Of a stretch of 64,000 nt of DNA, positions 50,666 through 60,700 are shown one piece after another. The stretch covers positions 1-64,000 of the forward strand of contig CAJWEZ010000002.1 in the NCBI GenBank assembly GCA_913030605.1. The letters are read 5' to 3'. Numbering within the stretch: position 1 is the first letter of the stretch; each line of letters begins with the position of its first letter. The notes beneath the pieces are model-generated. The model had not been told where the DNA came from, did not search any database, and saw only the letters and a program-made list of their open reading frames with translations. This stretch comes from an uncultured Spirochaeta sp. Its GTDB lineage: Bacteria > Spirochaetota > Spirochaetia > DSM-27196 > Alkalispirochaetaceae. Position numbers and translations under genes: made by a program.

Positions 50666-51155
50666 GGTACTCCCACCACCGCCCGTCGGGCGTGGTTGGG
50701 CGCAACTCGATCACGGAGAGCCACAGTGCCGCCGTATCCGGGAGTGGCGCGGGAGACGGCCCCTCCACCGTCCCGTGTCCGTCGTTCCAGCTCAGCACAA
50801 TCGCCGGACCTGGTGGAAGCACCCCCGCGGCCTCAGGTGCCAGCAACGGTGTCAGTGCCGCCGCGAGCGCGGTGATGTCAGCCAGGGTGGTGTCCGTGGC
50901 GGTCAGGGACACGCGGGCCGGCACCTGTGCGGCGGTGTCCACCACGCTCTGTCCCGCAAACCACACCGGGTTCTGTTTCCGAATGCGATCCAGCTCGCCC
51001 GGTCGTGGGAGAGTGCGGCCGGCGGCAAGCGGAATGAGCGGGGGAAGCGCCCGGGCGGACACGTCGCCGACGGTGGCGAATCGGCGTCGCTGCAGCGCAT
51101 CGAGGCGATCTTCGATGTTGGCGGCGAAGCGGAGCGCCGCGAGATAGGTGACCAT
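50613..51155 (-). CDS. hypothetical protein
   Basis: This 180-residue protein has a helical N-terminal half (AALRFAANIEDRLDALQRRR) and a beta-containing C-terminal half (GPAIVLSWNDGHGTVEG, ALWLSVIELRP, RWWEYLSWTERFRRR). No signal peptide or known motif. It converges on the cyclase gene and overlaps it by 53 bases. It is divergent from the gene at 51186, only 30 bases away. Start choice is moderate. Confidence 0.5.
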   Translation of the reverse strand: MVTYLAALRFAANIEDRLDALQRRRFATVGDVSARALPPLIPLAAGRTLPRPGELDRIRKQNPVWFAGQSVVDTAAQVPARVSLTATDTTLADITALAAALTPLLAPEAAGVLPPGPAIVLSWNDGHGTVEGPSPAPLPDTAALWLSVIELRPTTPDGRWWEYLSWTERFRRRLTVVRRP

Positions 51156-51185
51156 GCCCGTTGCGCATGGTAGAGTAAGCCCGTC

Positions 51186-51953
51186 ATGGATGCAATCGTG
51201 AAGACCACCAGCGAGCGGGTCAGGGAAGTCCTGGAACAGTGGGACACCGTGGACACCGCCACCGTGCTCCGGTTCGGGAGCGATCGCTACGATCCGAGCT
51301 TTTTCGTCAGTTTCGACGTGTACTACCACGGCGTGGTGCCCGACCCCGACCGGCGCCAGGCCGACTTCTCATTTGCCACCGCCTTTGAGGCAACCGTCGA
51401 CGGTCAAAAGGACCGGTTCCTGATGGACGACGTGCCGGTTCGTGTGGAGTACAAGGCGATCAGCGATCTCGATGCTCTGGTCTCCACGGCGCGAAACGCG
51501 GACCGCGGCGAGTTTCCCGGTACGACGTACGGGTTCTACCGGGTGGTCAACTCCGAAATCATCATGAACCGAAGCAACTGGCTTCCCGTTGTGCGGCGCC
51601 TGCTCGAGGACCTGCCGGAAGAGTTCTGGGTGCGGCGGATACAGATGCTCCGGGCGCGGATGGAACACGCGCTCTCAGACCTCACCAGTGCGGTGTACGC
51701 CGAGGAGGCGCTGTTCTACGAGCTCTCCCTGGGGCGGTTCCTGGAAACCAGTTGTGGACTGATGTTCGCGATCAACCGTCGATTTGACCCGCCCGGCCGC
51801 CTCCTGCGGACCGAAGTCGGGCGGCTGCCGCGACTTCCGGAGGAGTTCGAGAGCCGGTTTGAGCACCTGCTGCGGCAGGAGGCTGCGATTTCGGGGAGCC
51901 GTAAGCGCCAGATCGCCGAGCTGCTCGCGCGGAGTCTGCTGAGGTTGAGCTGA
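51186..51953 (+). CDS. nucleotidyltransferase-like protein (DUF4037-like)
   Basis: This 255-residue protein has VLRFGSDRYDPSFFVSFDVYY, which resembles a nucleotidyltransferase G-S-x-R/D strand-loop, then a long helical C-terminal half (VRRLLEDLPEEFWVRRIQML). A clear SDxD pair is absent, so catalytic activity is doubtful. TAGAGT lies nine bases before the ATG. It overlaps the next gene by TGATG. Function unknown. Confidence 0.5.
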   Translation: MDAIVKTTSERVREVLEQWDTVDTATVLRFGSDRYDPSFFVSFDVYYHGVVPDPDRRQADFSFATAFEATVDGQKDRFLMDDVPVRVEYKAISDLDALVSTARNADRGEFPGTTYGFYRVVNSEIIMNRSNWLPVVRRLLEDLPEEFWVRRIQMLRARMEHALSDLTSAVYAEEALFYELSLGRFLETSCGLMFAINRRFDPPGRLLRTEVGRLPRLPEEFESRFEHLLRQEAAISGSRKRQIAELLARSLLRLS

Positions 51954-53734
51954 TGCGGCGCCGGTTCGCGCGGCGATTCCTTACCGGCGCGTGTGTCGCG
52001 GTCGCGGCGCTGCTCGTGACCGCGTGCGACGGGGCAGTGGAATCGGTGACCGCGGTGGTCGAGAACGGAGAGGCGACGACGCCGGTGACACTCACGGATC
52101 TCGAACGACGGCCGCCGGAGTCCGAGGCCGTTGTCGCACCGTCGGCCTCGGCGCGGTTCCGCGTGCGGGAGGTCGCCGCGGACCCGGCTCCGATCCGCGG
52201 GGTTCGGGTATCGCTGCTCGGGAGCTCCGCCGGAGGCGTTCTCTCGCTGGAACTTCCGAAACGCGGCGACGGCGACGGCGACGGCGAACGGCTCCAGAAG
52301 CCGTTTGACGGAGCCGCGGTCGGTGCCGGTGGCAACGAACCCGAGCGATCCGCGGTAACACCAACCACCGTACGGTTCGATGTCGCCGGGAACGGCGCCG
52401 GCATTCCCGCGGACCGCATCAAGGGAGCGGAGATCGATTTTGCCGCCGCCGACGGTGCGACCTACACCGTACAGTCGGTGGCGTTCGAAACCGCACCGCC
52501 AACACCTGAGGTCCGGTTCGCCGCCCACGCAGACGGCCCGCTGTTCGATGAACGAACACCGGTGACGTTCGGCGAGCGGTCGGTGCGTGTGGACGGCGTT
52601 CAGCGCTTTTCCGACGGTGCCTCCGACGCGATTCAGATCGAGTATCGCGCCGACGCGGACCTGTTTTCCGACCGGGCCGCACCGCCGGCGGCGGTGATGA
52701 TTCTGCACGGTTCCGATTCCCGGGTTGAGGAGCTGCAACTCTTTTTTCGTCCGGGAGATCACGCCGTGGTGGTACGCCCGTCGCTGTGGGGTGTGCGGGC
52801 GAACGCCCTCGAGGTGCGCGAGCTTCCTGCGGGGGTGTCGCTCGTCTCGGTGGGTCCGGCCCCGGCTCCGGAGGGTGAGACGGCGCCGGTGCCGGTGGAA
52901 CTGGCGGAACTGCTCAACTATCCCCGGGAGCGCTGGCGACGTCCGGAGTTCGAGGTGTTTTCGTGGTCCCTGTACCCCCACGTCCTTCTGCTGGACAGCG
53001 TTGATTACGCGACGCAGGCGCGATTCTTCCGTCGGCTCTCATTTTTCGTCGAGAAGCGTGGTTTCGCCGGGCACCTGCTGACGAACGACGAACTTGCCAA
53101 CCGCCACGGGTGGAACGCCCACAACTACAACGCCGCCGGTCTTGCCGCGTTCTTCACAGCCGCCGCGGATGAGGATTTTCCGCTCAACCCGGAGGAAGAG
53201 ACGCTGCGGGAGATCGCCCTGCAGCAGGGGCTCATCGTGCGGGCCGACGATCGCGGGTTCGATCCCGGTGAGGGCGGAATCCTTGCGATCAGCCAGGAAA
53301 GCTACAGCGAGCTGCGACGCCTTCTGCTGGTGCACGAGTCGATGCACGGGGTGTTCTACAGCGAACCGGCGTTTCGCCAGGCGGTGTTCGACTACTGGGA
53401 TTCGGCGCTCACCGATCGTGAGCGGGAGTTCTGGCGCGATTTCTTCGGCTGGATGACCTATTCTCCCGACGACCGCTATCTCATGGTGAACGAGTTCCAG
53501 GGATACCTCCTGCAACAGCGGGAGGACGCGGTCCGCTGGTACTTCCGTTCCCGCGTCGCGGGGCGTCTCCGAAACGGCGTTCCCTCCCGTGCCGCGGAGA
53601 TCGACGCGTTTCTCGCGGACCACCCCGATACATTTATTCGGGCCGCCGACGCCGTCAACGCGGCGCTGTTCGGCTCCGCCGGAATGGTAGGTGGCGTTCC
53701 GTTCTGTCTCGTTCCGATGTCGGTGGAAGGCTGA
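51953..53734 (+). CDS. lipoprotein metallopeptidase-like protein
   Basis: This 593-residue protein has a lipobox (ALLVTAC) giving a lipid-modified N-terminal cysteine after about 24 residues. A long Ser/Ala/Asp-rich beta region follows (about 40-330). The C-terminal domain has a zinc-protease motif H461-E462-x2-H465 in LLVHESMHGVFY, with a possible third ligand E further on (MVNEFQGYLLQQ). It would act at the outer or inner membrane surface. Family not known to me. It is translationally coupled to the upstream gene. Confidence 0.65.
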   Translation: MRRRFARRFLTGACVAVAALLVTACDGAVESVTAVVENGEATTPVTLTDLERRPPESEAVVAPSASARFRVREVAADPAPIRGVRVSLLGSSAGGVLSLELPKRGDGDGDGERLQKPFDGAAVGAGGNEPERSAVTPTTVRFDVAGNGAGIPADRIKGAEIDFAAADGATYTVQSVAFETAPPTPEVRFAAHADGPLFDERTPVTFGERSVRVDGVQRFSDGASDAIQIEYRADADLFSDRAAPPAAVMILHGSDSRVEELQLFFRPGDHAVVVRPSLWGVRANALEVRELPAGVSLVSVGPAPAPEGETAPVPVELAELLNYPRERWRRPEFEVFSWSLYPHVLLLDSVDYATQARFFRRLSFFVEKRGFAGHLLTNDELANRHGWNAHNYNAAGLAAFFTAAADEDFPLNPEEETLREIALQQGLIVRADDRGFDPGEGGILAISQESYSELRRLLLVHESMHGVFYSEPAFRQAVFDYWDSALTDREREFWRDFFGWMTYSPDDRYLMVNEFQGYLLQQREDAVRWYFRSRVAGRLRNGVPSRAAEIDAFLADHPDTFIRAADAVNAALFGSAGMVGGVPFCLVPMSVEG

Positions 53735-55280
53735 GCCCGCGGCGAACGGTTCGCAGCACCGCTGTTTCCACGAGGCTATCGAGGGCGTCTTCAATCTCCG
53801 CGGGAGTCCACGCGGCCAGGGCGGCGGCGGCGGGGTGACCGGCCGCTCCCCGGAGCCGTTCGCGGTGGGTGTGACGTCCGGTGAGGATGCGTGCCCATTC
53901 CGCGCCGCCCCGTCGGACACGGTCGGTGGCGATCACTTCGAGAAACAGCGCCGTCGCCGCCGAGTGTGGCGGGTCGGATGCTTCCCCGGTGGTGCACCGG
54001 TCACAGCCCGTACACGGGGCATCCTCCTCTCCGAAATACGAGAGCATCGCCGCACGCCGACACCGCGTACCGAACGCCATGGTCTCCACCGGCGTGAGGG
54101 CGGCGTCGGGGCGGGCGGGAAGGGATCGCGCCTGTGCCGCCGGTGTGAGCAGGAGGACCGACCACGCCGGTTGCCCGTCGCGTCCGGCACGGCCACTTTC
54201 CTGCAGAAACGCTTCCGCCGTGGTGGGCAGGTAGGTGTGAACGACCGCGCGCACGTTTGTCTTGTCCACGCCCATGCCGTACGCGCAGGTCGCTGCAAGG
54301 ACCGCGTCGTCGGCGGCGAAGAACTGTTCCTCCACCGTCCGGCGCTGTGGCGCGGGGAGCCCTGCGTGATAGGCGTAGGTCGTCACGCTCGCGCTCCGGG
54401 CGAGGTCCGCGGCGATGCGTTCGGTTTCGCGACGAGTGCGACAGAACACGATCGCCGGGCGGGGCAGGGGTACGCCCGGTTCCCACGGCGATTCTTCGTG
54501 GAGGACGCGATCCGATCCCGACGGGCACAGCGCGCACCGGAGGGCGTGGGAGACGGACACGGCCGGAACCACGCTGTAGCGGATGTTGGGACGATCGGGG
54601 TTGCCCCGCACCAGATGGGCGCTGTCGTTGTCAAACAGGACTTCCCGGATACGTCGCACCACGTGGTCCGATGCCGTGGCGGTGAAGGCGGTTCGCCGGG
54701 GGATGCCGATCGCCGCGAGCGACTCGCCGAGGGTGAGATAGGCGGGGCGGAACGTGTCTCCCCATTCGCTGATGCAGTGGGCCTCATCGATCACGGCGTG
54801 GACCGGCGGGGTGCTGCGCAGTTCGGAGCGCACGCGCTCCCCGGCGATCGTTTCCGGGTTTGTCAGGAGAATATCCACGTCGCCGTCGCGGAGGCGGGAG
54901 AGGATGCGTCGGCGCTCCTCCGGGGTCTGACCGCCCCGTAGCTGGGCTACGCGGAAGCCCGCGTCCCGCATACGCCGTTCCTGGTCGTTCATTAGCCCGA
55001 GAAGCGGATACACGATCAGAGTCGTGCCGCCGCACATCGCCGCGGGAAGCTGGAAGCACAGACTCTTCCCGGCGCCGGTGGGGAGTACCACGATCTGGCG
55101 TCCGCGGTGCTCCGCGTCATCGGCACCGTCCGGGTCCGCGTCGCCGTCGGATGCTGCGTCCGCGGAGAGGGACTCCACCAGGCCGGTAATCACGATCCGC
55201 TGCCAGGGAAAGAGGTAGCGGATGCCGAATCGTTCTGCCGCACACGCGTCGATACGGGTGCTGAGGGGCTCAGTATCCAC
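53655..55280 (-). CDS. recQ: RecQ-family ATP-dependent DNA helicase
   Basis: This 541-residue SF2 helicase has Walker A VLPTGAGKSLCFQLPA, Walker B VIDEAHCISEWG, motif III FTATASD and motif VI QESGRAGRDGQ. The zinc subdomain is shortened (YFGEEDAPCTGCDRC). The C-terminal RQC/HRDC region is reduced to about 90 residues with one winged-helix-like segment. A charged insert of ~20 residues sits before Walker A. Starts at GTG 55280. It overlaps the lipoprotein gene by 80 bases at its 3' end. Confidence 0.88.
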   Translation of the reverse strand: MDTEPLSTRIDACAAERFGIRYLFPWQRIVITGLVESLSADAASDGDADPDGADDAEHRGRQIVVLPTGAGKSLCFQLPAAMCGGTTLIVYPLLGLMNDQERRMRDAGFRVAQLRGGQTPEERRRILSRLRDGDVDILLTNPETIAGERVRSELRSTPPVHAVIDEAHCISEWGDTFRPAYLTLGESLAAIGIPRRTAFTATASDHVVRRIREVLFDNDSAHLVRGNPDRPNIRYSVVPAVSVSHALRCALCPSGSDRVLHEESPWEPGVPLPRPAIVFCRTRRETERIAADLARSASVTTYAYHAGLPAPQRRTVEEQFFAADDAVLAATCAYGMGVDKTNVRAVVHTYLPTTAEAFLQESGRAGRDGQPAWSVLLLTPAAQARSLPARPDAALTPVETMAFGTRCRRAAMLSYFGEEDAPCTGCDRCTTGEASDPPHSAATALFLEVIATDRVRRGGAEWARILTGRHTHRERLRGAAGHPAAAALAAWTPAEIEDALDSLVETAVLRTVRRGLSLPPTSERDRTERHLPFRRSRTAPR

Positions 55281-55321
55281 ACTTCACTACACGATTGAGC
55301 GGGGTACGGCGCATTTCGGGT

Positions 55322-55351
55322 TTGACACTCCCGTCGCGGGAGTCGCATGTT
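55322..55351 (+). promoter_or_regulatory. promoter of the second 2-hydroxyacid dehydrogenase gene, with palindrome in the spacer
   Basis: TTGACA (55322-55327), 18 bases, CATGTT (55346-55351), then six bases to the GTG at 55358. The spacer contains ACTCCCG-TCG-CGGGAGT (55327-55343), a 17-base palindrome that is a candidate repressor or activator site. Confidence 0.7.
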
Positions 55352-55357
55352 CGTACC

Positions 55358-56383
55358 GTGAAGATTACCGTGTTCAGCACCAAACGATGGGTGCGCGAGT
55401 TTTTTGAACGGGTAAACGGCGAGTTCGAGTTCGAACTGCGTTTTCTTGAGGCGCGCCTCGACCGCGATACGGCGCAGCTTGCCGCCGGTTCCGACGCCGT
55501 GTGCATCTTCGTCAACGACAACGCGGACCGGCCGGCGCTGGAGGCCCTTTCGCGAGCCGGCGTCGGTATGATCGCGCTCCGCTGCGCGGGTTTCAACAAC
55601 GTGGACCTGTCGGCGGCGGAGGAACTGGGTCTCACCGTCGCCCGGGTGCCGGCGTACTCACCCTACGCGGTGGCGGAGCACGCAGCGGCGCTCATTCTCG
55701 GACTCAACCGGAGGTTGCACCGGTCGTACAGCCGCGTGCGCGAGGGGAACTTTTCCCTCGACGGATTGATGGGATTCGACCTCCACGGCCGTACCGTGGG
55801 CGTGATCGGGACCGGCACGATCGGAGAGATCTTTGCCGGCATCATGCAGGGCTTCGGGATGACGGTGCTTGCCTACGACCGGTATCCGCGGGACGAGCTC
55901 GCCGAGCGGGGAGTCCGGTATGTGGGGCTCGAGGAGCTGTACCGCGAGAGTGACGTTGTCTCGCTGCACTGTCCCCTGACCCACGAGACCTACCACCTGA
56001 TCAACGAGTACGCGATCCGCACCATGCGGGACGGTGTCATGATCATCAATACGAGCCGGGGAGCGCTCATCGATACAACGGCGGTGATCGAGGGACTCAA
56101 GAGTGGCGTCATCGGTTCGGTGGGCCTGGATGTCTACGAGGAGGAGGCGGACCTGTTCTTCGAGGACCTGTCCGATCAGGTGATCAAGGACGACACGTTC
56201 TCTCGGCTGCTGACCTTCCCGAACGTCTTGATCACCGCGCACCAGGCGTTTTTTACCCGGGAGGCGGTGGAAAACATCAGCCGCACCACGTTCCGGAACC
56301 TTGCGGAGTGGCACAGCGGAACCGGTTGTGGCAACTGCATTACCGCGGCGGCCGGCTATGGAGCGCGTCGGCCACCCGGATGA
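55358..56383 (+). CDS. D-lactate dehydrogenase-type 2-hydroxyacid dehydrogenase
   Basis: This 341-residue NAD-dependent enzyme has YSPYAVAEHAAALILGLNRR, the NAD loop GVIGTGTIGEIF, catalytic arginine in INTSRGALIDT, glutamate in LDVYEEEADLFFED and histidine in LITAHQAF. The HQAF ending and EEADLFFED block are typical of fermentative D-lactate dehydrogenases. Pyruvate to D-lactate is the likely reaction. The start is the leaderless GTG, not the upstream in-frame codons. It overlaps the editing protein gene by 44 bases. Confidence 0.88.
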   Translation: MKITVFSTKRWVREFFERVNGEFEFELRFLEARLDRDTAQLAAGSDAVCIFVNDNADRPALEALSRAGVGMIALRCAGFNNVDLSAAEELGLTVARVPAYSPYAVAEHAAALILGLNRRLHRSYSRVREGNFSLDGLMGFDLHGRTVGVIGTGTIGEIFAGIMQGFGMTVLAYDRYPRDELAERGVRYVGLEELYRESDVVSLHCPLTHETYHLINEYAIRTMRDGVMIINTSRGALIDTTAVIEGLKSGVIGSVGLDVYEEEADLFFEDLSDQVIKDDTFSRLLTFPNVLITAHQAFFTREAVENISRTTFRNLAEWHSGTGCGNCITAAAGYGARRPPG

Positions 56384-57560
56384 ACGCGTCGCGGAAACGG
56401 TCGGCGCTGTCGTCATCCGGATCCTTGATGATCCCACGCCACACGGGGGGCTTTCCGCCGCCTTTCGCGCCAAGCGGTCCGAGAATGCCATCTCGGAGCT
56501 CCTGCTGCGGAAAGGGGTACGCCGCGCCGATAACGATACCCCAGTGGAGACCCGAGTCGGTGCGGTTGAGCACACACAGCCGCCGCTCCGGTTCCTCCGA
56601 TGCGTGTTCCACGATCGCTGAAAACACCTCCTGGTCTTCGCCTTCCAGCACGATCCCTGCGGCGGCGTGGGCGGGCGTTCCGTCGAGGCGGCGCTCCAGC
56701 TCGAGTTCCGCGATCCGGGCGGCCATGTGCCGATGGGCGCGACCGGCCTCCTGGACCTCGGATATGAGAGCCGCGAGGCGGTCAGGCACGTCGGCGGGCT
56801 GTGCCGACACCTGAAACGCCGCCCGCTGCAGCGCCTCGTCCTTGGCTGCGTAGTCCTCGAGCGCCCGGTCGCCGATCTTGAATGCAAGGCGCAGCCTGCC
56901 GCGAATGCGTTCCACCGCCACGAGGTGAATCAGATTGAGCATTCCCGTCCGGGGAAGGTGCACGCCGCCGCAGGCCACCAGATCGAACTCCTCGATTTCG
57001 ACCAGACGGATGCGGCCGGTGCGGGATGTGGGGCGGCGCAGGCGATAGCCTTCGAGCTCCGAACTGTCGACCCAGAACGTCCTGAGGGCGCGGTCGTCGC
57101 GGATGATCTCGTTGGCACGGCGTTCCACCGCCGACAGCCGATCGGGGGAGATCTCCTCGCGGTCCACCTCGATCGTCGTCAGCTCTTCTCCCTGGTGGAC
57201 GCTGACCGTTGCGGCATCCGCCTCGGCCATGAGCGCTCCTGAAAGAACGTGCTGCCCGGTGTGCTGTTGCATGTAGTCCCAGCGGTGCGGCCAGTCGATC
57301 ACCCCGGACACCCGGTCTCCCACCGACACCGTCTCGGCGAGGGGGTGCGACAGCGTATGACGGATCACTCCGGCGTCGTCCTTCTGCACGTCCGTGACGG
57401 AGACGCCGGCAAGCGTACCGCGGTCGGCGGGCTGGCCGCCACCTTCCGGGTAGAAACAGGTCTCGCTCAGCACCACGGTCACGCGGCGTTCGTCGATCTC
57501 CGTGATCGGGGAGGCAAACGTGTCGGTCATGGGCTCGGTGTAGTAGCGTGCGCCGTTCAT
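56340..57560 (-). CDS. alanyl-tRNA editing protein, AlaX-L type
   Basis: This 406-residue protein has a second-additional-domain-like zinc editing site (QQHTGQHVLSG and DLVACGGVHLPRTG), with an N-terminal beta barrel (ETCFYPEGGGQPADRG) and a C-terminal DHHA1 domain (GILGPLGAKGGGKPPVWRG). It would hydrolyse mischarged Ser-tRNA(Ala) in trans. The ATG at 57560 follows a TACACT box by seven bases. Confidence 0.9.
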   Translation of the reverse strand: MNGARYYTEPMTDTFASPITEIDERRVTVVLSETCFYPEGGGQPADRGTLAGVSVTDVQKDDAGVIRHTLSHPLAETVSVGDRVSGVIDWPHRWDYMQQHTGQHVLSGALMAEADAATVSVHQGEELTTIEVDREEISPDRLSAVERRANEIIRDDRALRTFWVDSSELEGYRLRRPTSRTGRIRLVEIEEFDLVACGGVHLPRTGMLNLIHLVAVERIRGRLRLAFKIGDRALEDYAAKDEALQRAAFQVSAQPADVPDRLAALISEVQEAGRAHRHMAARIAELELERRLDGTPAHAAAGIVLEGEDQEVFSAIVEHASEEPERRLCVLNRTDSGLHWGIVIGAAYPFPQQELRDGILGPLGAKGGGKPPVWRGIIKDPDDDSADRFRDAFIRVADALHSRPPR

Positions 57561-57567
57561 GGGGCGC

Positions 57568-57573
57568 AGTGTA
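57568..57573 (-). promoter_or_regulatory. -10 box of leaderless AlaX-type gene
   Basis: TACACT on the minus strand ends seven bases before the ATG at 57560. There is no ribosome binding site. Confidence 0.6.
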
Positions 57574-57588
57574 CCATCCGACACCGGC

Positions 57589-57618
57589 TTGCTCTATCCC
57601 GCTCAGGGCCGGTACGGT
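57589..57618 (+). promoter_or_regulatory. possible metH promoter
   Basis: TTGCTC (57589-57594), 18 bases, TACGGT (57613-57618). The implied leader to the GTG at 57718 is about 95 bases, too short for a typical cobalamin riboswitch, and no B12-box was seen. Confidence 0.45.
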
Positions 57619-57717
57619 AGAAAGGCCACGTGATCTGGGGCATAGTACTGTTCACGGAATGAACGGACGCCGGCCGGGAGAGCGGTCCGCGGACGGCGAA
57701 CAAAGGAGTTGAGCGAC

Positions 57718-60700
57718 GTGACGGATGGACACACACGACTGGAACGGTTTCGACGCGCATTGTCAGAACGCATCCTGTTTCTGGATGGCGCGATGGGCAC
57801 CAACATCCAGGGCTACCGCCTGGAGGAAGCGGATTTTCGGGGAACGCGCTTTGCCGATCATGCCCGTCCACTCAAGGGTGACAACGACCTCCTGACACTG
57901 ACACGTCCCGACATCGTGGCGGACATCCACCGCGGTTTCCTCGACGTGGGTGCAGACATCATCGAGACCAATACGTTCAACGGCACGTCGACCTCGCAAC
58001 AGGACTACGGACTCGAGGATCCGGCGTTTGTCCGCGAGCTGAACCGGGAGGCGGCACGTCTGGCACGGTCGGTGGCCGACGAGTTCACCACGGCAACTCC
58101 GGACAAGCCGCGCTTTGTGGCCGGCATTCTCGGTCCCACGAACAAGACGCTGTCTCTGTCGCCGGATGTGAACGACCCGGGCTTTCGGGCGATCTCGTTC
58201 GACCAACTCGCGGATGACTATGCCAACGCCGCGGAAGGCCTGATCGAAGGTGGCGTTGACTTTCTCATGATCGAGACGATCTTCGACACGCTGAACGCAA
58301 AGGCGGCGATCTACGCGGTCCGTCGTCTCAATCGCGCCCGCGGCACGTCCGTTCCGATGATGATTTCCGGCACGATCACCGACCAGAGCGGACGGACGCT
58401 TTCGGGACAGACGACCGAGGCGTTCTACTATTCGGTTCGGCATGCGGACCCCGTCTCGGTCGGACTCAACTGCGCCCTCGGTGCCGACCAGCTTCGGCGC
58501 TATGTGAAGGACCTCGGTCGCGTGTCGGAGTACCCCGTGAGTGTGCACCCCAACGCGGGGCTTCCCAACGAGTTTGGCGAGTACGATGACACGCCGGAGC
58601 AAATGGCCGAGGTGCTCGGCACCATGGCGCGGGAGGGACTGGTGAACATCGTCGGCGGCTGCTGCGGCACAACCCGCGAGCACCTCGCGGCGATCGTGGA
58701 GGCGTGCAGTCCCCACGCGCCGCGTACGCTCCGCGACGATCCCCACACGATGCGACTGTCGGGCCTGGAACCACTCGAGGTTGCGGAGCACACCGGATTC
58801 GTGAACGTCGGCGAACGGACGAACGTGACCGGCAGTCGCCGCTTTGCACGTCTGATCCGCGAGGGGCTCCACGAGGAGGCGCTGGAGGTGGCGCTGCAGC
58901 AGGTGGAGAACGGCGCCCAGGTGATCGACATCAACATGGATGAGGCGATGCTGGACAGCGCCGCCGAGATGACGCGCTTCCTCAACCTGGTGGCAACGGA
59001 ACCCGACATCAGCCGCGTGCCGATCATGATCGACTCCAGCAAGTTTTCCGTGATCGAGGCGGGTCTACGGTGCGTTCAGGGAAAGGCGATCGTTAACTCG
59101 ATCTCTCTCAAGGAAGGCGAAACGGAGTTTCTGGAACACGCGCGGACGGTGCGTGACTTCGGTGCCGCGGCGATCGTGATGGCGTTCGACGAAGACGGGC
59201 AGGCGGACACCGCGGAGCGAAAGAAACAGATCTGCAGGCGCAGCTACGAGCTCCTGCGGCAGAAGCTCGACTTTCCGCCGGAGGACATCATCTTCGACCC
59301 CAATATTTTCGCGATCGGCACGGGGATCGAGGAGCACCGCAACTACTCAGTCGACTTTATAGAAGCCACGCAATGGATCCGCGAGAACCTGCCGTACGCC
59401 AAGGTGTCCGGCGGCGTCAGCAACGTGAGCTTCTCGTTCCGGGGCATGGACCAGGTGCGGGAGGCGATCCATTCCGTCTTTCTGTACCACGCCGTACAGG
59501 CGGGTATGAGCATGGGAATCGTCAACGCCGGTCAGCTCACCGTGTACGACGAAATTCCCGAGGAACTCAAGATCGCCGTGGAGGACCTTGTCCTGAACCG
59601 CACGGCGGACGCCACGGAGAACCTGCTCGACATCGCGGAGCGCTACGCCGGCCGCGGTTCGACCCGGGAGGAGGATCTCAGCTGGCGGGAGCAGCCGGTC
59701 GAGGGACGTCTGTCTCACGCTCTGATCAAGGGAATCACCGCGTTCATCGAAGAGGATGTTGAAGAGGCGCGTCAGAAGCTGCCTGCGGCGCTCCACGTGA
59801 TAGAAGGCCCCCTCATGGACGGCATGAACGTGGTGGGTGACCTCTTCGGTTCCGGCAAGATGTTTTTGCCTCAGGTCGTGAAGAGCGCCCGCGTCATGAA
59901 GCAGGCGGTGGCGTACCTGACGCCGTTCATCGAACGGGAGAAAGCCGCGAGCGGTGACACGTCATCCAAAGGAAAGATCCTGCTCGCGACGGTAAAGGGT
60001 GATGTCCACGACATCGGCAAGAACATCGTCGGGGTGGTCCTGGCGAGCAACAACTTCGATATCGTCGACATGGGAGTGATGGTGCCGACCGAGGACATCC
60101 TCAAGACCGCCGTTGAGGAGAAGGCCGACATCATCGGCCTCTCGGGGCTCATTACGCCGTCGCTGGATGAGATGGTGAACGTCGCGTCGGAAATGGAACG
60201 GCAGGGCTTTGATCTGCCCCTCATGATCGGTGGCGCGACCACCAGCAAGATTCACACCGCAGTGAAGATCGCGCCGGCGTACCACGCGCCGGTTGTGCAT
60301 GTGAAGGACGCGTCGCTGGCGGTTGGCTTCGTGAACCGGCTGCTCAATCCGACGACTCGGGCGACGTTTGCCGAGGAACTGTCGGCAGAACACGAGAAAA
60401 CCCGCAAGAAGCGCCTGCAGGAGGTGCAGGACCGGGAGTACCTCTCCATCGCCGACGCCCGAGCCCGGCGATTTCGGCCGGACGTTTCATCGGTGCCGCC
60501 GAAACCGGCGATGGTGGGCGTGAAACACTTCCGCGACTATTCGATCGCAACGCTGGCGGAGTACATCGATTGGACGTTCTTTTTCATCGCCTGGCAGATG
60601 CACGGCAAGTACCCCGCGATCTTCGACGACCCGGAGGTTGGCGAGGAGGCACGCAAGCTGTACGACGACGCCCAGGCGATGCTCCGCGACATGATCGACA

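Noticed and set aside
57574-57717. Cobalamin or SAM riboswitch upstream of metH
   Set aside because: The whole gap is under 160 bases and shared with a divergent gene. No B12-box or SAM-I core pairing was seen, and the leader from the likely promoter is about 95 bases.
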